From contig NC_019966.1 of assembly GCF_000328565.1 (NCBI RefSeq), forward strand, positions 2,294,001 through 2,358,000: a DNA stretch of 64,000 nt, given 5' to 3'. The stretch comes from Mycobacterium sp. JS623 (GTDB lineage: Bacteria; Actinomycetota; Actinomycetes; Mycobacteriales; Mycobacteriaceae). The position numbers were made by a program, and so were the translations under genes. Positions 8,597 to 17,411 of the stretch are shown one piece after another; within the stretch, counting starts at the first letter, position 1; each line of letters opens with the position of its first letter. The notes beneath the pieces were generated by a model. The model saw only the letters and a program-made list of their open reading frames with translations. It was not told the DNA's origin and ran no database searches.

Positions 8597-9796
8597 ATGA
8601 GCGCAGATGCCGCGCGGCCGCTGGCCGGGGTGCGGATCGTCGAGATCTCCAGTTTCGTCGCGGTGCCGTTGGCGGGGATGACGCTGGGCCAACTCGGCGC
8701 CGAGGTGATCCGCGTCGACCCCATCGGCGGTGCCGCCGACTACCACCGCTGGCCCGTCACCGGCGACGGCGAGAGTATCTACTGGGCCGGGCTGAACAAG
8801 GGCAAGCGTTCCGTCGCTGCAGACTTCCGCTCGGCTGAAGGCCAGGACCTGGTCCAGCGACTGATCGCCGACAGCGGCATTCTGATCACGAATGTCGCAG
8901 GGCGCGAATGGCATTCGTACGGCACGCTGACGCGGCTGCGGCCCGACGTGATTCATGTCGAGGTGTCCGGCCGTGTCGACGGTGGCACCGGCGTCGACTA
9001 CACCGTCAATGCGGGAATCGGCTTTCCGTTGGTCACCGGTCCCGCCGAACTCGCGACACCGGTGAATCACGTTCTGCCCGCATGGGATGTCTCGTGTGGC
9101 ATCTACACCGCGCTGGCCGTCGTGACCGCGTTGCGGCATCGCGACGCGACCGGGCAGGGGCAGCGGATCAGCATTCCGTTGGAGAACGTCGCGTTGGCCA
9201 CGGCAGGCAATCTCAGCCTGTTCACCGAAGTGATGGTGAACGGCACAGCGCGCGAGCGGATCGGCAACTCGGTGTATGGCCAATACGGTCAGGACTTCAC
9301 CAGCAGTGACGGGACGTCGTTCATGATCGTCGCGCTGACCGGGCGGCACTTTCGCGACCTGATTGAACTCACCGGAACGACGAAAGCCGTAGCCGCGCTG
9401 GCCGACACACTCGACGCCAACTTTTCCGATGAAGGGGAGCGGTACCGCCACCGCGGCGCTTTATCCGGATTGTTCACCGAGTGGTTCTCACAACACACTG
9501 CCGAAGAGGTCACCGCGGGATTGTCGGGCACGTCCGTGTTGTGGGAGCGCTACCGCACATTCGCCGAAACGGCCGCCGACGAGCGGGTGCTCGCCAACCC
9601 GATGTTCAGCCGACTCGACCAGCCGCGGATCGGGCAATACCTGGCGCCTGGGCTGCCACTCGAGATCAACGGCGACTACCCATCAGCGGTCGCCGCACCG
9701 GCACTAGGCGACGACACCGCGGCGGTGCTCGGCGAGTGGCTGGGAATGAGTCCCGACGAGATCGGTGGGCTCACCGAGTCGGGCATCGTCGCATGA
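8597..9796 (+). CDS. Family III CoA-transferase (CaiB/BaiF type)
   Basis: The 399-residue protein begins with the typical LAGVRIVEISSFVAVPLAGM and then LGAEVIRVDPI of family III CoA-transferases. The expected catalytic Asp lies in GVDYTVNAGIG (about residue 134). These cytosolic enzymes move CoA between carboxylic acids. The gene overlaps the downstream thioesterase by 4 bp (ATGA), suggesting a small operon for activating and releasing one acyl-CoA. It is somewhat divergent from the family's typical C-terminal sequence and its substrate is unknown. Confidence 0.85.
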   Translation: MSADAARPLAGVRIVEISSFVAVPLAGMTLGQLGAEVIRVDPIGGAADYHRWPVTGDGESIYWAGLNKGKRSVAADFRSAEGQDLVQRLIADSGILITNVAGREWHSYGTLTRLRPDVIHVEVSGRVDGGTGVDYTVNAGIGFPLVTGPAELATPVNHVLPAWDVSCGIYTALAVVTALRHRDATGQGQRISIPLENVALATAGNLSLFTEVMVNGTARERIGNSVYGQYGQDFTSSDGTSFMIVALTGRHFRDLIELTGTTKAVAALADTLDANFSDEGERYRHRGALSGLFTEWFSQHTAEEVTAGLSGTSVLWERYRTFAETAADERVLANPMFSRLDQPRIGQYLAPGLPLEINGDYPSAVAAPALGDDTAAVLGEWLGMSPDEIGGLTESGIVA

Positions 9797-10593
9797 GCGC
9801 GCTGCTGAAACTGCTCGAGGTTGGGCCGGGCGCCGACGCGGATACCTGGATCGGCCCTGCCAGTGGCCCCGCCGGAAAGCGTTCGTACGGAGGGCAATTC
9901 GTCGCACAGAGCCTGGCCGCCGCGTATCGAACCGTCGACGCCGGCCGCCAACCGACCAACATGCACCTGCAGTTCCTGCGCGGCGGTGAGGCCGGTGATC
10001 CCGTCGAGTACACGGTGGCGCGAGTGTTCGACGGTAGGACCGCGGCGGCGCGGCGCGTCGACTCCCGTCAGGATGGGCGGCTGCTGACGACTGCGACGGT
10101 GTCGTTCGCCGCCGAGTTGTCCGGCCCCGAGCATGGCCACGTTTCGGACCGGCCCAGCGATCCCGACGCGCTGCCGCAGACCGGGCCGGCTGGGCCTGCG
10201 CCGTCGATGCCGCTGGACGAGCTCGACATCAGGATCACCGACGACAGCTCAACAGGGCAGTTCGTTCGGCGGCTGTGGTGGCGAGCCACGGTGCCGCTCC
10301 CGGACGATCCGGCGGTGCACACGCTGGTCGCGGTTTACGTCACCGACGTCTACATGATCGACCCCGCGCTGCAGGTGCATGGGCATTCGATGAAGGCCCG
10401 CACCCATCGCAGCGGCACCACCGACTCGTCGATCTGGTTCCACAGGGCCGTTCGGGCCGATGAGTGGAATCTGCTCGAGTGCCGCTCACCCGCGGCGGCC
10501 CGCGGGCGTGGTGTCGTGACCGCCAGCCTGATCCGCGCCGACGGTTTCATCGCGGCGACCTTGACGCAGGAAGGCCTTATCGCCGAGCGCTAG
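9793..10593 (+). CDS. Acyl-CoA thioesterase, TesB-like double hotdog
   Basis: The 266-residue protein contains the TesB-like signature RSYGGQFVAQSLAAAYRTVD near the N-terminus, a QFLRGG segment, and the second hotdog with HGHSMKARTHRS and SSIWFHR. The ATG at 9793 overlaps the CoA-transferase stop, which fixes the start; a longer upstream reading of this frame runs inside the previous gene. It would hydrolyse a medium or branched acyl-CoA. Its last 108 bp run antisense over the 3' end of the convergent adenylation-acyltransferase gene. Confidence 0.85.
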   Translation: MSALLKLLEVGPGADADTWIGPASGPAGKRSYGGQFVAQSLAAAYRTVDAGRQPTNMHLQFLRGGEAGDPVEYTVARVFDGRTAAARRVDSRQDGRLLTTATVSFAAELSGPEHGHVSDRPSDPDALPQTGPAGPAPSMPLDELDIRITDDSSTGQFVRRLWWRATVPLPDDPAVHTLVAVYVTDVYMIDPALQVHGHSMKARTHRSGTTDSSIWFHRAVRADEWNLLECRSPAAARGRGVVTASLIRADGFIAATLTQEGLIAER

Positions 10594-12996
10594 GCGTCGC
10601 CGCAGCACCGACACCAGCCGCGTCAGCAGCACCCCGACGATGACGGCCCCGACTACGCCGAGCAATGGATGGCCGCCGAACAGCGGGTAGACCTGGAAAT
10701 GCGTCAGGTAGATGTACAGCGACGCTTCCGCGATGACACCGGCGACGACGGTGGCCGCGGGCGGACAGCGCAGTGCGGGCAGCCAGATCAGCAGGGCAAA
10801 CCCGGCCAGTACCAACAATTCTCGTTCCGCGCGATCGAAGTAGCCGTGCAGGCCGATGATCAACACGACCGTCACCGCCGCCCGCTGCAACGTCGTCGAT
10901 GCCTTGGCCGCGGCCCAGCCGACCGCGAAGAACCAGAACGCCAGCATCGTGAACCACGCGTCGCGGCCGAGATGCAGGCCGAGGATGTCGTAGCGCAGCG
11001 CCAGTCCGACGGCTAGGAACGCGATGGCAACGGTGAAGGGCCATTGCCGTTCCCATCGGTCGAGCGCCGGCAGCCAGCACAGCAGGGCCAGCGCCACCAG
11101 AATCCACACCAACACCTCGACAAACCACAGTCGACCCGCGGTCATGCTGTCGTGTGGGCCGAGAAACTTGTGGGCCAGCAACAGATTCGTTGGGGCATAG
11201 TCGTCGGTGATCAGCAGGGCGATCGCGGCCCACGCCACGGATGGTCCGGCGATCCAGGCGATGGTGTTGCGCAGGTGCCTGACCCGATCGGTGCGGGGCA
11301 CCGGCGTCAGGCAGAACCGGCCGAAGTTGTACCCCGCGACGCCAAGCAGTAGGTGCGCACCACCCCACAGTTCGAACAGCCCGGCATGCGAGCCGACGAT
11401 GAGCAGGATCGCTGCGGCGCGCAGCGCGACGGTCGTTTCCAGCGTCGCACCCCACCGTCGCCGCCGCGGTTCTGGCATGCGTTCCAGCTCCCGCAGCGGC
11501 AGTCGCTGCCAGTCCGCGGGTAGCCGACCCAGTGCCCGTTCCAGCCGCACCGACATCGTCACGTACGTCAGGGAATTTCCGCCGAGATCTACGAAGCTGG
11601 TATCGGGGTCGATGCTGTCGGCGTCCAGCCCCAGCACGTCACCGTACAGCTTGCGCAGCCCAATCACGCTGGGTTCGTTTGTGTTTGACGCGCGCGCGAG
11701 TTTGCGAATCACCTGATAGTCGGGCTTGCCCGAAGGCAACAGCGGCAAATCGGCGAGTGTGACAACCAGCACGGCTGTGGCGGGGATGCCTGCCGCACCG
11801 GCGGCGATGCGCCGCACTTCACCCGGGTCGTCAACAGCCGCCCCCACGGCGAGGCGGTCGTCGACGTCGGTGCAGAACGCGGTCACCCCGTGGTCGGACA
11901 ACGTCGCTTCGACCCGCTGCAGGTCGATCCGCAACCCGTACATCTTGACGAAACGGCTGCTGCGTCCGATCACTTCGTACAGACCCTCGGGTCCGCGGCG
12001 GGCGATGTCCCCGGTGTGCAGCGCTTCGACGGTTTTGCCAAGCGCGAGATCGTCGGGCCCGTGCGCGTAGCCCATCATCACGTTCGGGCCGCGGTACACC
12101 AGCTCGCCACTCGGTTCGATGCTGAACGCTCCGCCCGGTATCGGCCTGCCGATCGCAGCCGGATGCGACGACGCGAGTTGTGGCGACAGGTAGGCCATTC
12201 GGGCGGTGGCCTCCGTCGCGCCGTACATGACGAACAAGTCCCAGCCCTGTTGTTGGCCGAGTTCGGCGAATTGGCGTACACGCTCGGGCGGCATCCGGCC
12301 ACCGGCCTGGGTGAGGTACCGCAGATGCGGCAGATCCAGGGTTTGGGCGTCCATGCGCTCCAGCAGTTCGAACGTGTAGGGCACCCCTGCGAACGCGGTA
12401 CCTCTGTGTCTGCGGAACAGCCCCCAGAACTCCTCGTCGACGACCGAGCGGTCGGTGACGATCAGGCCCGCGCCGCGCAGCAGGTGGCTGTGAATCACCG
12501 AAAGCCCGTAACAATACGACATACGCAATGTTGTTGCGGCCCTGTCGGTTTCACGGATGTCGAGGTAGTCGGCGATCGCCTCTGCGTTGCTACAAAGATT
12601 GCGGTAAGACAGGCGCACGAGTTTAGGGGAGCCCGTACTGCCCGAAGTTGACAACAGCAGGGCGAGCTCGTCGTGCAGGCGGTGGTGTTGGCCGCGGCGG
12701 TGGATTCCGTCGGCGTCAATCACGACATCAGGTTCGTACGTCTGCATTATCGCGGCGTGGTCGTGGCCGGCAGAGGCAGGCAGGACCACGTGGCCGGCGG
12801 CCATCGCCCCCAGATAGTGCACCAGAGTGGTTACTTCGTTGTGCGTTTCGAGAAGGACCAGGCGACGGCGACCCCTGAGCTCACGTGCGGTGTCGGCGAC
12901 CCTGTCGGTGAGTTGGTGATACGTGAGCTGTTCGGTTTCGGTGAGGATCGCCACCTTCTCGCCGTGGGCGCGAAGGTGTTCGAGAAGCCGGTTCAC
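10486..12996 (-). CDS. Adenylation-carrier-membrane acyltransferase (A-T-acyltransferase_3) protein
   Basis: The 836-residue protein has three parts. Residues 1-430 are an acyl/aminoacyl-AMP ligase (STSGSTGSPK at 116-125, YGATEAT, LHTGDIARRGPEG, GRSSRFVKMYGLRIDLQRVE, SGKPD with the catalytic Lys). Residues about 440-510 are a carrier domain with LGGNSL, whose Ser475 is the phosphopantetheine site. Residues about 520-800 are a multi-helix acyltransferase_3 domain with RAAAILLIVGSHAG. A substrate would be adenylated, loaded on the carrier and handed to an acceptor at the membrane. The GTG start overlaps the iron ABC ATPase stop by 4 bp, so it belongs to the iron-regulated operon. This domain order is uncommon and the product is unknown. 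Confidence 0.85.
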   Translation of the reverse strand: MNRLLEHLRAHGEKVAILTETEQLTYHQLTDRVADTARELRGRRRLVLLETHNEVTTLVHYLGAMAAGHVVLPASAGHDHAAIMQTYEPDVVIDADGIHRRGQHHRLHDELALLLSTSGSTGSPKLVRLSYRNLCSNAEAIADYLDIRETDRAATTLRMSYCYGLSVIHSHLLRGAGLIVTDRSVVDEEFWGLFRRHRGTAFAGVPYTFELLERMDAQTLDLPHLRYLTQAGGRMPPERVRQFAELGQQQGWDLFVMYGATEATARMAYLSPQLASSHPAAIGRPIPGGAFSIEPSGELVYRGPNVMMGYAHGPDDLALGKTVEALHTGDIARRGPEGLYEVIGRSSRFVKMYGLRIDLQRVEATLSDHGVTAFCTDVDDRLAVGAAVDDPGEVRRIAAGAAGIPATAVLVVTLADLPLLPSGKPDYQVIRKLARASNTNEPSVIGLRKLYGDVLGLDADSIDPDTSFVDLGGNSLTYVTMSVRLERALGRLPADWQRLPLRELERMPEPRRRRWGATLETTVALRAAAILLIVGSHAGLFELWGGAHLLLGVAGYNFGRFCLTPVPRTDRVRHLRNTIAWIAGPSVAWAAIALLITDDYAPTNLLLAHKFLGPHDSMTAGRLWFVEVLVWILVALALLCWLPALDRWERQWPFTVAIAFLAVGLALRYDILGLHLGRDAWFTMLAFWFFAVGWAAAKASTTLQRAAVTVVLIIGLHGYFDRAERELLVLAGFALLIWLPALRCPPAATVVAGVIAEASLYIYLTHFQVYPLFGGHPLLGVVGAVIVGVLLTRLVSVLRRRLALGDKAFLRQGRRDETVGADQAGGHDTTPAGRRG

Positions 12997-14036
12997 GTGA
13001 GCACAATCCCGGTGCCCACCACCTCGATCCGCACTTTGGCGTCGATGGGCGGCGGGTTGAAGCTGTGCTGGCGCACGATCAAGGGTGCGGCGTCGCCCGC
13101 CGGATCTATGGTCAACAACACATCGTGACCCAGGAACTCGGTGGCCATCACAGTGCCGACACCGTCGAGCCGCTCACTGTCCGAAACCACGGTCGCGACA
13201 AGCTGTTCGGGCCGTAACACAAGAGTGGCGGGTCCGTCGGCAGCCTGCACCGGCACCCGGCCGAGCGCACATTCGGCCACGCCCGACGTGACCGTGCAGG
13301 GCAGCGAGATGCAGTCGCCGAGGAATTCGGCCGTGAATCGGTCGGTCGGTTGTCGATATACCTGTTGCGGGGAACCGACCTGGGTGAACTCACCGTCGCG
13401 CATGACCGCCACCTGATCCGCGATCGACAGCGCCTCTTCCTGGTCGTGCGTCACCAAAAGGGTTGTCACGCCCGCGGTACTGAGTAGACCGGCGACGGCC
13501 TTGCGGGTGGATGCGCGCAACCCGGTGTCGAGGGCGCTGAACGGCTCGTCGAGCAGCATCAGCACCGGGTGTCGGGCGAGTGCGCGCGCGAGGGCGACGC
13601 GCTGCTGTTGTCCTCCGGACAGCTGATGCGGCCGGCGTGCCGCGTATGACGGGTCAAGGGAGACCGTTTCGAGCAATTCGGCGACTCGCGCACGGACTTC
13701 GTCGCGCGACGTGCCGCGTAATCCGTAGGCGATGTTCTGTCCGACGGTCAGGTGTGGGAACAGCGCACCGTCCTGCGCGACATAACCGACCCCGCGGCGG
13801 TGCGGCGCTACAGCGCTTCGGGGGCCGGCGACCTGCCGCCCATCGATCGAGATCGTGCCCGCGTCGGGGGATTCGAATCCGGCGATGAGGCGCAGCAGCG
13901 TCGTCTTGCCGCAACCGGACGCCCCGACGACGGCGGTCGTAGTGCCCGACCGCAAGTTGAGGTCGATGTCATGCAGCACGGTGTGTCCGTTGAAGGACTT
14001 GGCGATTCCCTTGACCTCGAGCGTCGTGGTCGTCAC
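12993..14036 (-). CDS. Fe(III) ABC transporter ATPase (FbpC-like)
   Basis: The 347-residue protein has Walker A GASGCGKTT, signature LSGGQQQR, Walker B LMLLDEPFSALD and the switch His in LLVTHDQEEAL, followed by a C-terminal TOBE-like regulatory domain of about 120 residues. This is the layout of the FbpC/PotA group. The start is taken at GTG 14036, which overlaps the permease stop (GTGA); the upstream continuation of this frame lies inside the permease gene. It energises the permease encoded just upstream in the operon. Confidence 0.9.
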   Translation of the reverse strand: MTTTTLEVKGIAKSFNGHTVLHDIDLNLRSGTTTAVVGASGCGKTTLLRLIAGFESPDAGTISIDGRQVAGPRSAVAPHRRGVGYVAQDGALFPHLTVGQNIAYGLRGTSRDEVRARVAELLETVSLDPSYAARRPHQLSGGQQQRVALARALARHPVLMLLDEPFSALDTGLRASTRKAVAGLLSTAGVTTLLVTHDQEEALSIADQVAVMRDGEFTQVGSPQQVYRQPTDRFTAEFLGDCISLPCTVTSGVAECALGRVPVQAADGPATLVLRPEQLVATVVSDSERLDGVGTVMATEFLGHDVLLTIDPAGDAAPLIVRQHSFNPPPIDAKVRIEVVGTGIVLT

Positions 14037-15607
14037 AGCGCGGCCACCTTCGTCGATTGCCGGAACAAAACCAGCGTGACGGGGATCGCGAGCAGCACCA
14101 GTACGAGTGCATACGGCGCGGCGCCCGCATAGTTCAGCTCGCTGGACAAGGACCAGAACCGCATCGACAGCGTATGCGTACCGGTTGGCGCGAGCAGCAG
14201 TGTGGCGGTCAATTCTGTTGCGACAGCGACGAATACCAGTGATCCACCCGCCGCGGCGGCGGGTGCGGTCAGTCGCAGCGTTACCCGAAGGAAGGTGGCA
14301 GACGGTGAACTGCCCAGTGACCGCGACGCCTCCTCGAGGCTCGGCGGCACCTGGGCAAGCCCGGCCCGGACGTTGACCAGCGCGCGTGGCATGAACAGCA
14401 GCACGTAGGCGAACACGATCAGCACGATGCTTTGGTACAGCGGCGGCGCGACGCGGATGGTGACCGTCACGAGCGCAAGCGCGGTGACGATGCCGGGAAG
14501 CGAGCTGGTGACGTAGTTGGCGCCTTCGACAGCACGGGCCAGCACGCCGCGCGACCGCACGGCGACCCACGCGACGGGAAATGCCAGCACCGTCGTCAGC
14601 ACCGCGGCAACCGTTGCCAGCCCGATGGTTTGGCCGAGCGCGGTGCCGATGTCGTCGAACACCCAGACCTCGGCGCCGCCGATCCACAACCAACGCAGAA
14701 TCGTCCACACCGGCACGCCGAGCGCGAGTAACGTCAGCGCGGCCAGGACGGCCTGCGCAGTAATCATGTTGCGACCCAACCGGATCGGAGTCGCGGATCG
14801 CGGCGCACCTGACCCGATGCGGGAGAACCGGGAGCTGCCGCGGGCCAGTGCTTCAGCTACCAACAGCGTCAGGCAAAGCAGCACAAGAACGCCGGCGAGC
14901 GTGCTGCCCGCCGCGCCGTCGAAGGTCACCTGGAACTGCTGGAAGATCGCGACCGTGAAGGTGTCGAACCGAACCATCGCGAACGCACCGTACTCGGCCA
15001 GCAGGTGCACACCGATCAGCAGGCCGCCGCCGAGGATCGCCAGCCGCAGCTGTGGCAGCACCACCCGGAAGAACACACCGGCCGAGTCGGAACCCAGTGC
15101 CCGCGCGGACTCCTCGATGGCAGGGTCGAGTCGGCGCATCGTCGCGGCCACCGGCAGGTACATGAAGGGGAAGTAGGACAGCGTCGACACCAACACACCG
15201 GCCGACAGACCATGCAGCGAGGGGACCACTCCGACCCAGGCGTAGCTGTTGACGAATGCCGGGACAGCGAGCGGGGCGACGAACAACGGACGCCAGAACG
15301 CCCGGCCGGGCAGGTCAGTCCGCTCCACCAGCCACGCGACCCCGACACCGATGACGACACACAGCGGCACCGTGATCACGACCAGCGCCACCGTGTTGAA
15401 CAGCAGTTCGCCTACCCGGGGCCGCACGACAAGGTCGTACGCCTTCGTCCACCCGATCGACACCGCGGCCCATGCGACGTAGCCGAGCGGAATCAGCGTG
15501 GCCGCCACCAAGATCGCGACCGTGGCGCTGACCAGCGGGCCCGGTCGCGAGACCGTGTCAGGCCTCGAGACCGGCGCCGTCGGGCGCGAAACCGGGGGAG
15601 CGACCAC
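14033..15607 (-). CDS. Fe(III) ABC transporter permease, two-domain FbpB type
   Basis: The 524-residue membrane protein has about 12 hydrophobic helices in two homologous halves. Each half ends with the inner-membrane ATPase-contact loop: EESARALGSDSAGVFFRVVL in the first and EEASRSLGSSPSATFLRVTL in the second. Double-length permeases of this kind are typical of FbpB/ThiP-like ferric iron importers. Its start lies directly after the binding-protein stop and its stop overlaps the ATPase start, so the three parts form one importer. Confidence 0.92.
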   Translation of the reverse strand: MVAPPVSRPTAPVSRPDTVSRPGPLVSATVAILVAATLIPLGYVAWAAVSIGWTKAYDLVVRPRVGELLFNTVALVVITVPLCVVIGVGVAWLVERTDLPGRAFWRPLFVAPLAVPAFVNSYAWVGVVPSLHGLSAGVLVSTLSYFPFMYLPVAATMRRLDPAIEESARALGSDSAGVFFRVVLPQLRLAILGGGLLIGVHLLAEYGAFAMVRFDTFTVAIFQQFQVTFDGAAGSTLAGVLVLLCLTLLVAEALARGSSRFSRIGSGAPRSATPIRLGRNMITAQAVLAALTLLALGVPVWTILRWLWIGGAEVWVFDDIGTALGQTIGLATVAAVLTTVLAFPVAWVAVRSRGVLARAVEGANYVTSSLPGIVTALALVTVTIRVAPPLYQSIVLIVFAYVLLFMPRALVNVRAGLAQVPPSLEEASRSLGSSPSATFLRVTLRLTAPAAAAGGSLVFVAVATELTATLLLAPTGTHTLSMRFWSLSSELNYAGAAPYALVLVLLAIPVTLVLFRQSTKVAAL

Positions 15608-16624
15608 CTATAACAACCCCGCCTTCGTCATCAGGTCCGTCACCTTCTGGGCATCGAGCGTCGACGGATCAACCACCGGCGCCTGCAGGTCCGTGAGCGG
15701 GACGAGTGCGGGGTTCGCAGGCACGCCGCTGGCCACCGGGTACTCGAACGAGTCGCCCTTCTGCAGGACCTCTTGGCCGGCCTTGCCGGTGATGAACTTC
15801 AGGAACTGCTGTGCCTTGTCGGCTTTCTTGCTGGACTTGAGCACGCCGCCGCCGGACAGGCTGACGAACGCGCCGGGGTCCTGGCCCTTGAAGTAGTGCA
15901 GCGCCGTATTGCCGCTCATCTCTTTGGTTTTCGCCTGATCACGGAACCAGTAGTAGTGGTAGATGACGCCGCCGTCGACCTCGCCGGCGTTGACCGCCTT
16001 GAGGGTGGCAATGTTGTCGTTGTAAATCACCGCGTTGGCCTTCATCGCGGCCAGCCACTGCGCGGTCGCGGCTTCACCCCTCAGCTGCAGTAGGCCAGCG
16101 ACGATGGCCTGGAAGTCTGCCTTGGCAGGCGGGGCTCCCCAGCGGCGTTTCCACGCTGGCTGCTGCAGATCCAGCAGGGACTTCGGCAGCTGGCCGGGTT
16201 GCAGCTTGGCTTTGTTGTAAACGAACACGGTGGTGCGTGCTGCGACACCGGTCCACTTGCCGCTGGCCGGGCGGTATTGCGCCGGAACCTGACTGATGGT
16301 GTCGGCGTCGAGATCGGCGAACAGGCCGGCGCGTTCGACGGCGGCCATTGCCGGGGAGTTCTCGGTCAGGAAGACGTCGGCGGGTGACGCGTCGCCTTCA
16401 GCGATCAGCTGATTTCCGAATTCGGTGTCACCGCCCTGGCGGTAGGTGACCCTGATGCCGGTCTCCTTCGTGAACGCGTCGATCCACTCTTTGGTCAGCG
16501 ACTCGTGCTGCGCGTTGTAGATCAGCAGTTCGTTCTTGTCTTCGGAGCCCGAGCATGCGGTTGCGCCGAGGACGACGGCAAGGATCGAGAAGAGTGCGGC
16601 GATCCGGCTCCAACGTCGTCGCAT
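15608..16624 (-). CDS. Iron-binding lipoprotein of ABC importer (FbpA-like)
   Basis: The 338-residue protein begins with a lipoprotein signal: basic MRRRWSRI, a hydrophobic core and a lipobox ending GATAC with Cys24. The mature part is a periplasmic-binding fold (LLIYNAQHESLTKEWIDAFT) and keeps the neighbouring tyrosines in IYHYYWFRDQ that bind ferric iron in FbpA/IdiA. ATG 16624 is preferred because GGAAGGA lies about 9 nt upstream; an in-frame GTG at 16648 would add 8 residues. It should capture Fe(III) outside the membrane for the linked permease and ATPase, and an iron box lies just upstream. Confidence 0.9.
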   Translation of the reverse strand: MRRRWSRIAALFSILAVVLGATACSGSEDKNELLIYNAQHESLTKEWIDAFTKETGIRVTYRQGGDTEFGNQLIAEGDASPADVFLTENSPAMAAVERAGLFADLDADTISQVPAQYRPASGKWTGVAARTTVFVYNKAKLQPGQLPKSLLDLQQPAWKRRWGAPPAKADFQAIVAGLLQLRGEAATAQWLAAMKANAVIYNDNIATLKAVNAGEVDGGVIYHYYWFRDQAKTKEMSGNTALHYFKGQDPGAFVSLSGGGVLKSSKKADKAQQFLKFITGKAGQEVLQKGDSFEYPVASGVPANPALVPLTDLQAPVVDPSTLDAQKVTDLMTKAGLL

Positions 16625-16652
16625 CCAGTGAAGTCCTTCCCTACTCACGCTT

Positions 16653-16671
16653 TTAGCTGAGCTTTACCTAA
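16653..16671 (-). promoter_or_regulatory. IdeR/DtxR-type iron box
   Basis: On the + strand the site reads TTAGCTGAGCTTTACCTAA. It matches 14 of 19 positions of the IdeR consensus TTAGGTTAGGCTAACCTAA as I know it, including the full right half ACCTAA and TTAG on the left. It lies 29-47 bp before the ATG of the iron-binding lipoprotein, where a repressor would block the promoter. Iron-replete repression of the whole leftward operon, including the adenylation-acyltransferase gene, is inferred. Confidence 0.75.
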
Positions 16672-16707
16672 GAGAACTTACCCTTCCCGAACTTTTGATC
16701 TGGTGCG

Positions 16708-17013
16708 GTGCCGGAATATGGGTCGCATTCAGTTGCGGTGGCCCTGCTCGCGCACCTGCGGCGGGCCCGCGACCACATCGATCGCCACTACCGTGAACCG
16801 CTCGACCTCGATGTTCTCGCCGGCGTCGTGGGGTGTCGAAGTTTCACTTCGCCCGCTGCGTCGAGGCGACGTATGGAGACGCCGATCCGATATCTGACCC
16901 GGCGGCGTATCGAGCGGGCGCAGGACCTGTTGCGAGCCGCGAACCTGACGGTGACGGAGGTGTGCATGAGCGGGCTTGATCATGACGTGCTGCGGGTACA
17001 TACGCCGACATGA
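16708..17013 (+). pseudogene. AraC-family regulator remnant with frameshifts
   Basis: The reading frame has AraC HTH sequence at both ends: LLAHLRRARDHIDRHYREPL at the front and METPIRYLTRRRIERAQDLL, then RAANLTVTEVCM. Between them the expected helix-turn-helix text (KFHFARCVEATYG) is found only in another frame (about 16840-16880). This fits a 1-nt loss followed by a 2-nt loss. After EVCM the usual LVGFxSxGxFSRRF helix is missing and the frame ends at 17013. The second DNA-binding helix is therefore gone and the gene is probably dead. It overlaps the start of the haemophore gene by 4 bp and may once have regulated it or the iron operon. Confidence 0.7.
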
Positions 17014-17408
17014 CAATGTCAGCTACTGCCGTGCGCCGCGGCCTGTTCGGCGCCTTCACCACTTGCGCCGTAGCAGCCCTCACGGTTGCTGTTCCGACGG
17101 CGGGCGCTGAGCCCGACTGCACGGCGAGTGGCTTCTCTCATACGGCCAGCGGCGTGCTAGCGGCGGCAGGTGCGTGGCTCGACACGCATCCCGAGGCCAA
17201 CAACGTGTTGACAGCTGCGGGTATGCAAGGGGCCGGCGCCGAACAGTCGGTGCGCGATTACTTCACCAGCCGGCCGCAGGAATTCCAGGAGCTGCGGGGC
17301 ATCGCTGCGCCGCTGATCGACCTGCAGCACGGCTGCAACGCGGCGATCCAGCCGATGCAGATCGCCGCGCTGTACCAAGCGCTGTCGCAGTCCGGGGCTC
17401 CGATGTAG
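17010..17408 (+). CDS. Secreted haemophore-family protein (Rv0203-like)
   Basis: The 132-residue protein has a Sec signal (residues 1-33, ending PTAGA), and the mature chain resembles the M. tuberculosis haem-binding protein Rv0203: Cys37...WLDTHPEANNVLTAAG...Cys109, with a likely C37-C109 disulfide. In Rv0203 the haem ligands are Tyr59, His63 and His89. By alignment from memory these correspond here to Trp56, His60 and Tyr84, so only one His is kept. It probably works outside the cell in haem capture, but with altered ligation. Its stop lies 3 bp from the convergent DUF1206 gene stop. Confidence 0.75.
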   Translation: MTMSATAVRRGLFGAFTTCAVAALTVAVPTAGAEPDCTASGFSHTASGVLAAAGAWLDTHPEANNVLTAAGMQGAGAEQSVRDYFTSRPQEFQELRGIAAPLIDLQHGCNAAIQPMQIAALYQALSQSGAPM

Positions 17409-17411
17409 CTG

